From NCBI GenBank assembly GCA_002419465.1, contig DIGE01000014.1, positions 310,001 through 374,000 on the forward strand: a DNA stretch of 64,000 bases, written 5' to 3'. The notes below the pieces were generated by a model. The model was not told the origin of the DNA. It did not search any database and saw only the letters and a program-made list of their open reading frames with translations. The stretch comes from Geobacter sp. UBA5730 (GTDB lineage: Bacteria; Desulfobacterota; Desulfuromonadia; Geobacterales; Pseudopelobacteraceae). Positions 35,293 to 43,910 of the stretch are shown here, in pieces. Positions within the stretch are counted from its first letter, which is position 1, and the number at the start of each line of letters is the position of its first letter. A program made the translations under genes and the position numbers.

Positions 35293-36242
35293 CCGGCTGG
35301 CGAATCATCTTCATGGGCACCCCGGCCTTCGCCTGTCCGACCCTGCAGACGCTGCTGGATCGTGGTGAAAACGTGGCGGCGGTCTTCACCCAGCCTGACC
35401 GGCCCAAGGGGCGCGGACAAAAACTGCAAGCGCCGCCGGTCAAAGAGCTGGCGCTGCGGCACGGCATCCCTGTGCATCAGCCCCTCAAGGTCAGGGCCCC
35501 GGAGGTGATCGAACAGATCCGGGCACTGCAGCCCGACCTGATCGTGGTGGTGGCCTTTGGGCAGATTCTGCCCAAGGCCCTGCTGGATATCCCCGTCCAC
35601 GGCTGCGTCAATGTGCATGCCTCCCTGCTACCCCGCTACCGTGGCGCCGCCCCCCTGAACTGGTGTATTGTCAACGGCGAGGCAGAGACCGGCGTCACCA
35701 CCATGCTGATGGATGTGGGGCTGGACACCGGGCCGATGCTGCTCAAGCAAGCCACCCCGATTACCCCTGATGAGGATGTCAACACGTTGCATAACCGGAT
35801 GTCGCTCTTGGGCGCAACGTTGCTGGGCGAAACCCTGGATGGTCTCAAATCCGGCACCATCATCCCTGAACCGCAGGATGACACCCAAAGCTGCTACGCC
35901 CCGCTCTTAAAGAAAGAAAACGGCCTGATTGACTGGACCAAACCGGCCCAGGAGATTCACAATCTGGTACGGGGATTGGCCAGCTGGCCCGGTGCCTACA
36001 CCTTTTTGCACGGGCAACCGCTCAAGATCCACGCTACCAGCCTCGGCAGCACCAGCGGGCCGGTTGGCAGCGTGCTTGCAGCCACCCCCGAGGGGATTGA
36101 GGTGGCCTGCGGCCATGGCTCCCTGATAATTCGCGAACTACAGACGGCTAACAGCCGACGTATGGATAGTGCCAGTTTTCTGGCCGGACACCCGCTCATG
36201 ACAGGGACACTATTCACCTCAGCCCCGGAGATCACCACGTGA
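35289..36242 (+). CDS. fmt: Methionyl-tRNA formyltransferase
   Basis: The 317-residue enzyme begins MTGWRIIFMGTPAFACP, has the formyl-transfer motif region HASLLPRYRGAAPLNW with the preceding NVH and later D144-type residue, and a C-terminal OB-like tRNA-binding domain (about 205-317). The ATG at 35289 overlaps the def stop; an in-frame ATG at 35268 would extend into def. It ends overlapping the DUF116 start (GTGA). Confidence 0.98.
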   Translation: MTGWRIIFMGTPAFACPTLQTLLDRGENVAAVFTQPDRPKGRGQKLQAPPVKELALRHGIPVHQPLKVRAPEVIEQIRALQPDLIVVVAFGQILPKALLDIPVHGCVNVHASLLPRYRGAAPLNWCIVNGEAETGVTTMLMDVGLDTGPMLLKQATPITPDEDVNTLHNRMSLLGATLLGETLDGLKSGTIIPEPQDDTQSCYAPLLKKENGLIDWTKPAQEIHNLVRGLASWPGAYTFLHGQPLKIHATSLGSTSGPVGSVLAATPEGIEVACGHGSLIIRELQTANSRRMDSASFLAGHPLMTGTLFTSAPEITT

Positions 36243-37033
36243 CAGAGCTGCAGAAAACAACCGCCGAACCCCGCAAGCGGCTTTTCATCGCCCTGATGGG
36301 GCTAACCTGCATCGTCCTGGTGGTGCTGATATTCCTGGCCTGGTGGATTCCCAGCCGCGGCCTGGCCAACATCCACCCCGGCCTGCCCCGCCTGGCAGGC
36401 CTGATCGTGCTGGCGCTTTCCGGCATGGCCATCCTGGGTACCGGCCTGCTGGTGCTGACCACTGCCCTGGGCAAGGATCTGTTTTTCACGCGCTTCATGC
36501 GGTTGGTGGTGATCAAGTTTTTGCTGCCGGTGATCGAGTTTGTGGGTAGGGTACTGGGGCTGGACAAGGACCGGATTCGCCAATCCTTTATCGCCATGAA
36601 CAACTCACTGGTAATCTCGCAACGCTACAAGATCAATCCGGACCGGATCCTGATCCTGCTGCCCCACTGCATCCAGCTGTTCGACTGCGAGATCAAGGTA
36701 ACCGGCGACATCAACAAATGTGTATTATGCGGGCGTTGCGACATCAAGGGACTGGTGGAGATCGGCCGGAAGTATGGCATTGACATCTCGGTAGCCACCG
36801 GTGGCACCCTGGCCCGCAAGGTGATCGTGGAAAAACGTCCCAAGCTGGTGCTGGCAGTGGCCTGTGAACGTGACCTGACCTCCGGGATCAAAGATTGCTA
36901 CCCACTGCCGGTAATCGGCATACTCAACCTGCGCCCCCACGGCCCCTGCTTCAACACCGTAGTGGATGCGGCGGCAATTGATGCCGCCCTGCAGCAGGTT
37001 TTGGACCTGCCGGCTGCCCCCTCACAAACGTAG
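36239..37033 (+). CDS. DUF116 membrane-associated cysteine-rich protein
   Basis: The 264-residue protein has two N-terminal membrane helices (about 20-40 and 52-78) and a cytoplasmic DUF116 domain with the CVLCGRC motif near residue 160, ACERDL near 202 and RPHGPC near 235; these cysteines suggest a metal or Fe-S site. The GTG start overlaps the fmt stop. DUF116 genes commonly follow def-fmt in this lineage, but the role is unknown. It is convergent with and overlaps the ThiI-like gene by 12 bases. Confidence 0.9.
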   Translation: MTELQKTTAEPRKRLFIALMGLTCIVLVVLIFLAWWIPSRGLANIHPGLPRLAGLIVLALSGMAILGTGLLVLTTALGKDLFFTRFMRLVVIKFLLPVIEFVGRVLGLDKDRIRQSFIAMNNSLVISQRYKINPDRILILLPHCIQLFDCEIKVTGDINKCVLCGRCDIKGLVEIGRKYGIDISVATGGTLARKVIVEKRPKLVLAVACERDLTSGIKDCYPLPVIGILNLRPHGPCFNTVVDAAAIDAALQQVLDLPAAPSQT

Positions 37034-38026
37034 CGATTCAAGCTCCTCTTCCAGCAAGTCGTTCACCACGCTGATTTCGCTACGCTGGCCATCCTGCTGG
37101 ACACTCAGACGAGCCGGTGCCTGCTTGGCGGCCCGGGTATAACGTAACAAGATGCGGGCTGCCAGCCTGACCGCCGCATCGTCCGCCTCGCCCACCAGCA
37201 GCACCAGCGGCCCTCCTCCATCAGCCCAACGCAGCGTGATCTCACCAGCAGCGATGCCGGCCAGGATTTTTTCGTTGTCGCTGCTGTCCCTGCCGACAAT
37301 CAGCTTGCAGCCCTCCGACAGCCGAAAATGCCGGCCGGTCCGCAACAGATGAAAATCGCGCACCTTGGGCAGCTGATGGTGATCCAGCAGGTCCTTCACC
37401 TTGGGGATATAGCTTTCCTCTGCCAGCAGGCAACCGCCGCCCGGTGCGGGATAGTCGTCTACGCCGAACTCGGCTGCCAGACGGATCTGATCCTTACGGC
37501 CGCGCCCCCGAATGGCCGGAAGTTCCCCCCGCTTGACCCATCCCTCCATTTCCGGAATGGTCGTCTTGAGGTACTTGGCTGACAAGGGCCGCAGCAACAA
37601 ACCGCCCAGCCCGCACTCACGATTAATCAGGTTCAAGGTATCCAGGCGCTGGCTCATCGGACGCTGGCCGACCACCTCACCGGTAAACACGAAATCGGCC
37701 TGATGCTCAACCATCAGCTGCCGGGTGCAGCGCAACATGAAGGTCTTGCAATCGATACAGGGGTTCAAGGCGCTGCCGTAGCCATGAATGGGGTGCCGCA
37801 GCATCTCCAGGAACTCCTCTCCCAAGGCAATGGAGCGAAACGGAATTCCATAGCGATCGGCGTAGCGTGCCGCCACCGGCTCACCTTCCACGGTGGGAGA
37901 ACAGCCAAAAAAGGGGGAGGTAAAGTTGATGGCCAGCACCTCAACCCCCTGCTGTTGCATCACTTTTGCCGCCAGGATCGAATCAAGACCACCGGAAAAC
38001 AGGGCCAAAGCACGTCGTTTCTGCAT
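37022..38026 (-). CDS. PP-loop ATPase, ThiI-like without THUMP domain, with C-terminal NFACT-R_2-type domain
   Basis: The 334-residue protein has the PP-loop SGGLDSILAAKVM (about 10-22) and a CIDCKTFM cysteine pair near residue 92, then a GPGGGCLL-like YPAPGGGCLLAEESY block (about 193-207) found in tRNA-thiolation relatives. An RNA-modifying ATP-dependent thiolase role is likely, but the substrate is unknown. I chose ATG 38026 (TGATG overlap with the kup stop, GGAG upstream); a GTG one codon earlier is possible. Being last in the kup operon, it falls under the same riboswitch. Confidence 0.85.
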   Translation of the reverse strand: MQKRRALALFSGGLDSILAAKVMQQQGVEVLAINFTSPFFGCSPTVEGEPVAARYADRYGIPFRSIALGEEFLEMLRHPIHGYGSALNPCIDCKTFMLRCTRQLMVEHQADFVFTGEVVGQRPMSQRLDTLNLINRECGLGGLLLRPLSAKYLKTTIPEMEGWVKRGELPAIRGRGRKDQIRLAAEFGVDDYPAPGGGCLLAEESYIPKVKDLLDHHQLPKVRDFHLLRTGRHFRLSEGCKLIVGRDSSDNEKILAGIAAGEITLRWADGGGPLVLLVGEADDAAVRLAARILLRYTRAAKQAPARLSVQQDGQRSEISVVNDLLEEELESLRL

Positions 38027-39849
38027 CACATCTCCACCCTAGTCACCACCCCTTGCAGCTTCGCCGCTGGCAGCTTGTTAAACTGCACAAAGTTGGGGGT
38101 CAGCTTCTTGATCACGGCAAAGACCTTCCAGATCGGGTTAAGCGTCGTTATATCCTCAATACCGTAGAAGATGACCTTTTCCGTAATGCCATACTCATGA
38201 ATCAACCGTTCAATATCAAGCACTTCCATATAACCGGCCCGTATCTCGAACCCATCCAGACCGGTTCCCATGGCACTGGCAAGATTGCACTCCACCCCGA
38301 ACGGCTCGTCAGTGCGCTGAATCGAGATCATCACATTGCGTTCATAGATGATATTGCTACGGATCACGCAGTGCACCAGATAAGGCGGGATCACGTCCAG
38401 CCCCCGCACAAAGAACAGTGCCGTGCCTGGAATATTACGGCCCTTGGCATAGATTTGCTCGTAGGAGAGCATGAATATGTCCAGGTCAAGCGGTTTGAGT
38501 GCCTGATAGAGCGCCCGCTGCCCCTTGGTCCAGATCAGAATGGTTACAAAGGGGATCGATGCCAGGACAAGCGACCAATAGGCGCCGTGGGGAATCTTTG
38601 AAAAGGTTGAGGTGAAGTAGACCAGATCGATGGCCGCTACCACGACCACAATCGGCACCTTCCACTTCTTCATGGTCTTGGAGAAGATCATGATCATCAT
38701 CAGCGCCGTGATGGTCATGGAACCGGTCACGGCCATGCCGTAGGCCGCTGCCAGGTTGGACGACCTCTGAAAGAAGAACATCACAAAAACCACCGCCACC
38801 ATCAGGGTCCAGTTGACCGCTGCGATGTAGATCTGCGACTGGATATGGGTAGAGGTGTAGTCAACCTTGAACAATGGCATCAAACGGGTGGTGATCCCCT
38901 GATAGACGATCGAAAACACGCCGCTGATAATGGCTTGCGAGGCGATGATCGTGGCCATGATAGTCAGGATCAGGAATGGGATGTACAACAGCGGCGCCTG
39001 GTGCTGCACCATGGCGAACAGGATGTTTTTTGCATCCGGGTGCTGAATGACAAAGGCCCCCTGCCCCAGATAATTCAGATACAGGGCAACAAACACAAAG
39101 TACCAGGCCCGGATGATCGGCTTGCGGCCCAGGTGCCCCATATCGGCGTAGAGCGCTTCACCACCGGTGGAGCACAAAATCACCTCTGACAGTACAATGT
39201 AGGCAGCAAACCCGTTGGCGCGGAAAAATTCCAGGGCGTAGTGAGGACTGACCGCCTTGATGATACCCGGCATGTCGGCAACCGAAACGGCTCCCGCCAC
39301 CAGCAGGACAAAAAAGTAGATGGCCATGATCGGCCCGAACACCTTGGCCACCTTGTCGGTGCCCCGGGATTGAAAGAAAAACAGGGTGCAGGCGATCAGC
39401 GCCGCAATGCAGACCAAAAGACCCTGCTGCATCCCGGCCAGAGCCGGGATCAACAGCAGACCCTCAACAGCCGAAAGGATCGAGATGGCCGGAGTAATCA
39501 CCCCATCGCCCAACAGCAGCGAAACTCCCAAAAACGAAAGGAACCCGGCAAAGGCCAGCAGGCGCCCCTGCTTGAGCAACTTGATCAGGATTTCCCGCAG
39601 AACAATCTCGCCCCCCTGACCTTTGCGCCCCAGAGACATGGCCAACCAGGCATACTCCACCGTCACCAGAATGGTCATGGTCCAAAACACCAGCGATAGA
39701 ATGCCATAGACGTTGCCGACGGTCGGCTTGGTCAGGGCGAAGACCACGGTCAGGGTATAGATCGGGCTGGTGCCGATATCGCCAAACACCAGCCCCAGGG
39801 CCTTGACAATACCGCCCCAGAAGGAGTCGTTCTCCTGATTATGTGACAT
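38026..39849 (-). CDS. kup: Kup-family potassium uptake protein (downstream copy)
   Basis: The 607-residue protein has about 12 membrane segments. It contains GDIGTSPIYT near residue 23, GGVITPA-type GDGVITPAISILSAVEG (about 114-130) and GGEALYADMGHLGRKPI (about 245-261), plus a soluble C-terminal domain. It imports K+ with H+. It is clearly a tandem duplicate of the upstream kup; both end in an identical VQFNKLPAA(K/R)LQGVVTRVEM tail. Twenty-one bases separate the two. Confidence 0.97.
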   Translation of the reverse strand: MSHNQENDSFWGGIVKALGLVFGDIGTSPIYTLTVVFALTKPTVGNVYGILSLVFWTMTILVTVEYAWLAMSLGRKGQGGEIVLREILIKLLKQGRLLAFAGFLSFLGVSLLLGDGVITPAISILSAVEGLLLIPALAGMQQGLLVCIAALIACTLFFFQSRGTDKVAKVFGPIMAIYFFVLLVAGAVSVADMPGIIKAVSPHYALEFFRANGFAAYIVLSEVILCSTGGEALYADMGHLGRKPIIRAWYFVFVALYLNYLGQGAFVIQHPDAKNILFAMVQHQAPLLYIPFLILTIMATIIASQAIISGVFSIVYQGITTRLMPLFKVDYTSTHIQSQIYIAAVNWTLMVAVVFVMFFFQRSSNLAAAYGMAVTGSMTITALMMIMIFSKTMKKWKVPIVVVVAAIDLVYFTSTFSKIPHGAYWSLVLASIPFVTILIWTKGQRALYQALKPLDLDIFMLSYEQIYAKGRNIPGTALFFVRGLDVIPPYLVHCVIRSNIIYERNVMISIQRTDEPFGVECNLASAMGTGLDGFEIRAGYMEVLDIERLIHEYGITEKVIFYGIEDITTLNPIWKVFAVIKKLTPNFVQFNKLPAAKLQGVVTRVEM

Positions 39850-39870
39850 ACCGCTCCTACGGCCGGCAGA

Positions 39871-41688
39871 TCACATCTCCACGCGGGTAACCACCCCCTG
39901 GAGCCGCGCTGCCGGCAATTTATTGAACTGCACAAAATTTGGCGTCTGTCGTTTGATAGTCGAAAACAGCTTCCAAATCAAGTTATTGGTGGCGATATCC
40001 TCTACGCCATAGAAGATCACCTTCTCCTGAATGCCATGCTCGCGCAACAACTGTTCGATCTCGACATGCTCCATATAGCCGGCATGGATCTCAAAGGCAT
40101 CCAGTCCGGTAGCGATAGCACGCTTCAGCTCACTGACCAGACCAAACGGTTCATCAGTGCGCACAATCGAGATAAAGACATTGCGCTCATAGATAATGTT
40201 GCTGCGGATAATGCAATGCACCACATAGGGAGGCACTACACTGTACTCTTTGACAAAGAACAGGCCGGTGCCCGGAATATTCCTCCCCTTGGCGTAGATC
40301 TGTTCATAGGCCAGCTGGAAGGTGTCAAGCTCGAGAGGGCGTAACGCCTTATAGAGTGCCCGTTGTCCGCGGGTCCAGACCAAAATAGTGACAAACGGAA
40401 GCAATGCCAGAATGATGGACCAATAGCCGCCGTGGGGCAACTTATGCAGACATGCGGTAAAGAACACCAGGTCAACCATGGTGATTAGACCGGCAAAGAT
40501 CGCTTTCCAGGCCTTGGTAGTGCGTGAGAGTATCAAGACCATCATGATACCGGTGATGGTCATAGAGCCCGTCACCGCTAAACCGTAGGCCGCAGCCAGA
40601 TTCTCAGACCTCTGGAACACCACCATAATGATCACCACCGCCACCATCAACATCCAGTTGACTGAGCCGATATATATCTGTGATTTTAAATGGCTGGATG
40701 TGTAATCAATCTTCAGCAGCGGCAGAATCCGGGTGGTGATCCCCTGATAGGCGATTGAAAACACCCCGCTGATCATGGCTTGGGAGGCGATGATCGTCGC
40801 CATAATAGTGAGGATCAGAAAGGGGATATACAGCAGCGGTGCCTGATACTGCACCATGCCAAATAAATAATTTTTTGCATCGGGGTGAGTGAGGATGAAC
40901 ACCCCCTGCCCCAGATAGTTAAGGTACAACGCCCAGAATACAATCGACCAGGCCCGCACGATCGGCTTGCGCCCCAGATGCCCCATATCGGCATACAACG
41001 CCTCGCCACCGGTGGCACACAGGATTACCTCCGACAACACGATAAATCCGGCCAGACCGTTGTGCGTCAGAAATTGCAGGGCATGGTGGGGACTGACTGC
41101 CAGCAGGATGGAAGGGTGTGACGAGATCGAGACAGCACCAGAGATTGCCAGTGATCCGAACCAGAGCACCATGATTGGCCCAAAGGCGCCGGCCACCTTG
41201 TCGGTTCCCTTGAACTGCATCAAAAAAAGACCAACGGCAATACAGGCAGCAATCAGGATCAGCCAGGACTGGTGCAGCCCTCCCAAGCCTGGGATTAACA
41301 CCATCCCCTCAACCGCTGAAAGGATCGAGATAGCCGGGGTGATCACCCCGTCCCCCATCAAAAGGCTAACCCCCAGATAGGTCAGAAAAACCACAAAGCT
41401 GAGTTGGCGACCGGGCCGGATCATTCTGGCCAGGATCTCCTTCAAAACAATCGCCCCGCCCTCTCCCTTACGCCCCAGACGCATGGCCAGCCAGGCGTAC
41501 TCCGCCGTAACCAGGATGGTCATGGTCCAGAACACCAGAGAAAGAATACCGAACACATTGGCAAGTGTCGGCCTGGTCAGGGCAAAAACTACCGTCAGGG
41601 TATAGATCGGGCTGGTGCCGATATCACCGAACACCAGCCCCATGGACTTGACAACACCGCCCCAAAAACCTTCCTGTTCATGCTGCAT
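39871..41688 (-). CDS. kup: Kup-family potassium uptake protein (first copy, riboswitch-controlled)
   Basis: The 605-residue protein is a paralogue of the following gene, with the same landmark blocks (GDIGTSPIYTLTVVFALTRPT, MGDGVITPAISIL, GGEALYADMGHLGRKPI) and C-terminal regulatory domain. It is the first gene after a c-di-AMP riboswitch and terminator, so expression should fall when c-di-AMP is high, a standard logic for K+ importers. Divergence between the copies suggests an old duplication with possibly different affinity. Confidence 0.97.
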   Translation of the reverse strand: MQHEQEGFWGGVVKSMGLVFGDIGTSPIYTLTVVFALTRPTLANVFGILSLVFWTMTILVTAEYAWLAMRLGRKGEGGAIVLKEILARMIRPGRQLSFVVFLTYLGVSLLMGDGVITPAISILSAVEGMVLIPGLGGLHQSWLILIAACIAVGLFLMQFKGTDKVAGAFGPIMVLWFGSLAISGAVSISSHPSILLAVSPHHALQFLTHNGLAGFIVLSEVILCATGGEALYADMGHLGRKPIVRAWSIVFWALYLNYLGQGVFILTHPDAKNYLFGMVQYQAPLLYIPFLILTIMATIIASQAMISGVFSIAYQGITTRILPLLKIDYTSSHLKSQIYIGSVNWMLMVAVVIIMVVFQRSENLAAAYGLAVTGSMTITGIMMVLILSRTTKAWKAIFAGLITMVDLVFFTACLHKLPHGGYWSIILALLPFVTILVWTRGQRALYKALRPLELDTFQLAYEQIYAKGRNIPGTGLFFVKEYSVVPPYVVHCIIRSNIIYERNVFISIVRTDEPFGLVSELKRAIATGLDAFEIHAGYMEHVEIEQLLREHGIQEKVIFYGVEDIATNNLIWKLFSTIKRQTPNFVQFNKLPAARLQGVVTRVEM

Positions 41689-41736
41689 GGTCGCTATCCC
41701 CTTTCATGCCTGACTGCTACATGGAGGGCTGCAACG

Positions 41737-41767
41737 AAAAAACGCCATCGGCAAACCGCCGACGACG
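41737..41767 (-). terminator. Riboswitch expression-platform terminator upstream of kup
   Basis: On the minus strand CGTCGTCGGC pairs with GCCGATGGCG (10 bp with two G-U) around a GGTTT loop, followed by six T. It lies between the c-di-AMP aptamer and the kup start, 49 bases before the ATG, the expected place for a transcriptional OFF switch. Confidence 0.88.
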
Positions 41768-41788
41768 TCAATCGTCCGATGCCCTTTC

Positions 41789-41913
41789 AGATGCCTACGA
41801 GGTTAGCTGACGGGCTTGAGGTTGAAAGTCCTCTATCCGGCACAAAACCGGAACACGCCCCAACTGACTGGGTCCCCCGCATCCGTCCAACAGGGACGGA
41901 TCTCGGCTGCTCT
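41789..41913 (-). promoter_or_regulatory. c-di-AMP (ydaO/yuaA) riboswitch aptamer
   Basis: On the minus strand this leader has the ydaO hallmarks. GCGGGGGACCCA lies at 41869-41880, GTTGGGGCG follows, and the strongly conserved 3' block CCCGTCAGCTAACCTCGTAG starts at 41814 and runs on into GGC at 41793. A hairpin (ATCCGTCC/GGACGGAT) sits at the 5' side, and closing helices GCC/GGC and AGA/TCT bound the aptamer. The ydaO family binds c-di-AMP and often controls K+ transporters, and here the next genes are kup paralogues. The exact boundaries are approximate. Confidence 0.9.
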
Positions 41914-41922
41914 ATGGGGCGG

Positions 41923-41950
41923 ACCATACTCTTTTCACACCTGCTGTCAA
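41923..41950 (-). promoter_or_regulatory. Sigma-70-type promoter of the kup operon
   Basis: On the minus strand: perfect -35 TTGACA (41945-41950), 16-base spacer and -10 TATGGT (41923-41928). Transcription would start near 41916, just before the riboswitch aptamer begins. Confidence 0.7.
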
Positions 41951-42022
41951 GTATTCCCTCCAAACAGAAAACCTGCTAGCATGCGACCTTCTCCAAACAC
42001 AGAAAGGGCCGCACCTACAGAC

Positions 42023-42241
42023 ATGGGCAGCTATTTTTTCAAGATCGACCGTCGTGATCACGCCTACCTGACCTGTATTGCCGAGGCCCACGAAGGGCTT
42101 TGCACCATCAGCACCGTGGATCAGCAGCAGGGCATCGTACGTATCAGTGCGCCGCAAGGGCGGAAACAGGAAGTGGATCAATTCATCGAAGCTCTTCAGC
42201 ATGAGATCGACATGCAGGAGGTGGCGTATCCCGGCTGTTGA
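42023..42241 (+). CDS. DUF4911 domain protein
   Basis: The 72-residue protein begins MGSYFFKIDRRDHAYLTCIAEAHEGLCTI and continues with a second strand block GIVRISAPQGRKQEVDQFIEAL, the small alpha/beta pattern of DUF4911, an uncharacterised family common in this lineage. ATG 42023 fits the family start. An in-frame ATG at 41981 adds 14 residues and neither start has a strong ribosome site. It is divergent from the kup operon. Confidence 0.78.
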   Translation: MGSYFFKIDRRDHAYLTCIAEAHEGLCTISTVDQQQGIVRISAPQGRKQEVDQFIEALQHEIDMQEVAYPGC

Positions 42242-42268
42242 TGATGCTTGTGTGTGCTTCTTCATACC

Positions 42269-42400
42269 ATGGCAGGAGATCACTCCGCCTGGGAACGGCT
42301 CACTTCCGGCGGAGAGCCGCCGGAGCAGGTGCTGGCCCGCTGGCGGCAGGGTTTGGAACAGCTCAAACTGCTACGGGAGCAGTGTCTGCTCTACATTTGA
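42269..42400 (+). CDS. Short hypothetical ORF (43 residues)
   Basis: A frame of 43 codons 27 bases after DUF4911 encodes a charged, helical peptide (WERLTSGGEPPEQVLARWRQ and then GLEQLKLLREQCLLYI) with coding-like third positions. There is no clear ribosome site before the ATG. It precedes serS by 66 bases. No family recognised; it may be a real small protein or chance. Confidence 0.35.
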   Translation: MAGDHSAWERLTSGGEPPEQVLARWRQGLEQLKLLREQCLLYI

Positions 42401-42466
42401 GATTGACGGCTACCCGTCAGTAATGCTAAATTTCACCTTCAACTCTTCAGGAACAAAGGTTTTTCC

Positions 42467-43741
42467 ATGCTTGATATGAAGTTCATTCGCGACCACCTGG
42501 ATGAGGCCGAGCAGCGGCTGGCCACCCGGGGTGGCGAGCCTTGTCTGGCCGGTTTCCGACAGCTTGACGAACGGCGCCGCTCTCTGCTGATCGAGAGTGA
42601 GACGCTCAAAGCCCAGAAAAACAGCGTGTCCGAAGAGATCTCCAAGGTAAAAGATAAAAGCCGGGTTGCGGATAAGATCGCAGAGATGAAGACGGTCAGT
42701 GCCCGCATCAAAACCCTGGACGACGAACTGAAAACCGTTGAGGATGAGCTACAGCACCTGCTGCTGACCATCCCCAACCTGCCCCATCACAGCACCCCGA
42801 TCGGCAGATCCGAGGCCGATAACGTGGTGGTGCGCAGCTGGGGCGAACCGCCCAGCTTCAGCTTCGAACCGAAGAACCACTGGGAGATTGGCGAGCAGCT
42901 CGGCATCCTGGATTTCGAGCGGGCTGCCAAGATTACCGGCGCCCGGTTTGCCCTTTCCAAAGGAGCCGGGGCACGACTGGAGCGGGCGCTGATCAGCTTT
43001 ATGCTGGACCTGCATACCACTGAGCATGGCTACACCGAGGTGTTGCCGCCGTTCATGGTCAATCGGGCCAGCATGACCGCCACCGGCCAGTTGCCCAAAT
43101 TCGAAGAGGACCTCTTCAAGCTGGTGGACCCTGATTTCCTGTTGATCCCCACCGCCGAGGTGCCGGTGACCAACATCCACCGCGATGAAATTCTGAAAAG
43201 GTCCGAGCTGCCGATCAGCTACACCGCCTACACCCCCTGTTTCCGCCGCGAGGCCGGCTCATACGGTAAAGACACCAGGGGGTTGATCCGCCAGCACCAG
43301 TTCAACAAGGTTGAACTGGTCAAGTTTGTACACCCGGCTGAGTCCGAAGCCGAACTGGAACAACTGACCGGCCATGCCGAGCGGGTACTGCAATCGCTGG
43401 AACTGCCCTACCGGGTAGTGGCGCTCTGTAGCGGCGACATCGGTTTTTCAGCCTGTAAGACCTACGACCTGGAGGTCTGGCTGCCGGGACAGAATGCTTA
43501 TCGTGAAATCTCGTCCTGTAGCAGCTTTGGCGACTTTCAGGCCCGACGCGGCTCAATCCGCTTCCGGGATGACGACAAGAGTAAGCCTGAATTTGTCCAC
43601 ACCCTGAACGGCTCCGGGCTTGCCGTGGGACGCACCCTGGTGGCGATTCTTGAAAACTGCCAGCGGGCCGACGGATCGGTGGTGATCCCCAAGGCCCTGC
43701 GCCCTTACATGGGCGGCCTGGAGAACATAACCACTCCCTGA
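42467..43741 (+). CDS. serS: Seryl-tRNA synthetase
   Basis: The 424-residue class II synthetase has an N-terminal coiled-coil arm (about 1-110), motif 2 (FRREAGSYGKDTRGLIRQHQF, about 252-272) and motif 3 near the C-terminus (NGSGLAVGRTLVAILEN). It charges tRNA-Ser; a tRNA-Ser gene follows 26 bases downstream. An AGGAACAAAGG site precedes the ATG. Confidence 0.99.
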   Translation: MLDMKFIRDHLDEAEQRLATRGGEPCLAGFRQLDERRRSLLIESETLKAQKNSVSEEISKVKDKSRVADKIAEMKTVSARIKTLDDELKTVEDELQHLLLTIPNLPHHSTPIGRSEADNVVVRSWGEPPSFSFEPKNHWEIGEQLGILDFERAAKITGARFALSKGAGARLERALISFMLDLHTTEHGYTEVLPPFMVNRASMTATGQLPKFEEDLFKLVDPDFLLIPTAEVPVTNIHRDEILKRSELPISYTAYTPCFRREAGSYGKDTRGLIRQHQFNKVELVKFVHPAESEAELEQLTGHAERVLQSLELPYRVVALCSGDIGFSACKTYDLEVWLPGQNAYREISSCSSFGDFQARRGSIRFRDDDKSKPEFVHTLNGSGLAVGRTLVAILENCQRADGSVVIPKALRPYMGGLENITTP

Positions 43742-43767
43742 CCTGGCAAATCCGCATTTCATTGTAC

Positions 43768-43855
43768 GGAGAGATGGCCGAGCGGTTTAAGGCACCGGTC
43801 TTGAAAACCGGCGAGGTGCAAGCCTCCGTGAGTTCGAATCTCACTCTCTCCGCCA
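43768..43855 (+). tRNA. tRNA-Ser (anticodon UGA)
   Basis: Eighty-eight bases fold as a class II tRNA: acceptor GGAGAGA/TCTCTCC, discriminator G and encoded CCA. The anticodon stem CCGGT/ACCGG holds the loop CTTGAAA, giving anticodon TGA (reads UCA, also other UCN by wobble/modification). The long variable arm and GTTCGAATC T-loop are present. It lies just after serS and has its own terminator. Confidence 0.97.
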
Positions 43856-43868
43856 TTTATTACACCAC

Positions 43869-43892
43869 GGTGGGCACTGTCCCACCATTTTT
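43869..43892 (+). terminator. Intrinsic terminator after tRNA-Ser
   Basis: GGTGGG pairs with CCCACC around a CACTGT loop, then A and five T. It separates the tRNA unit from hemE. Confidence 0.7.
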
Positions 43893-43910
43893 CATCACAC
43901 CGAGGTGGCT

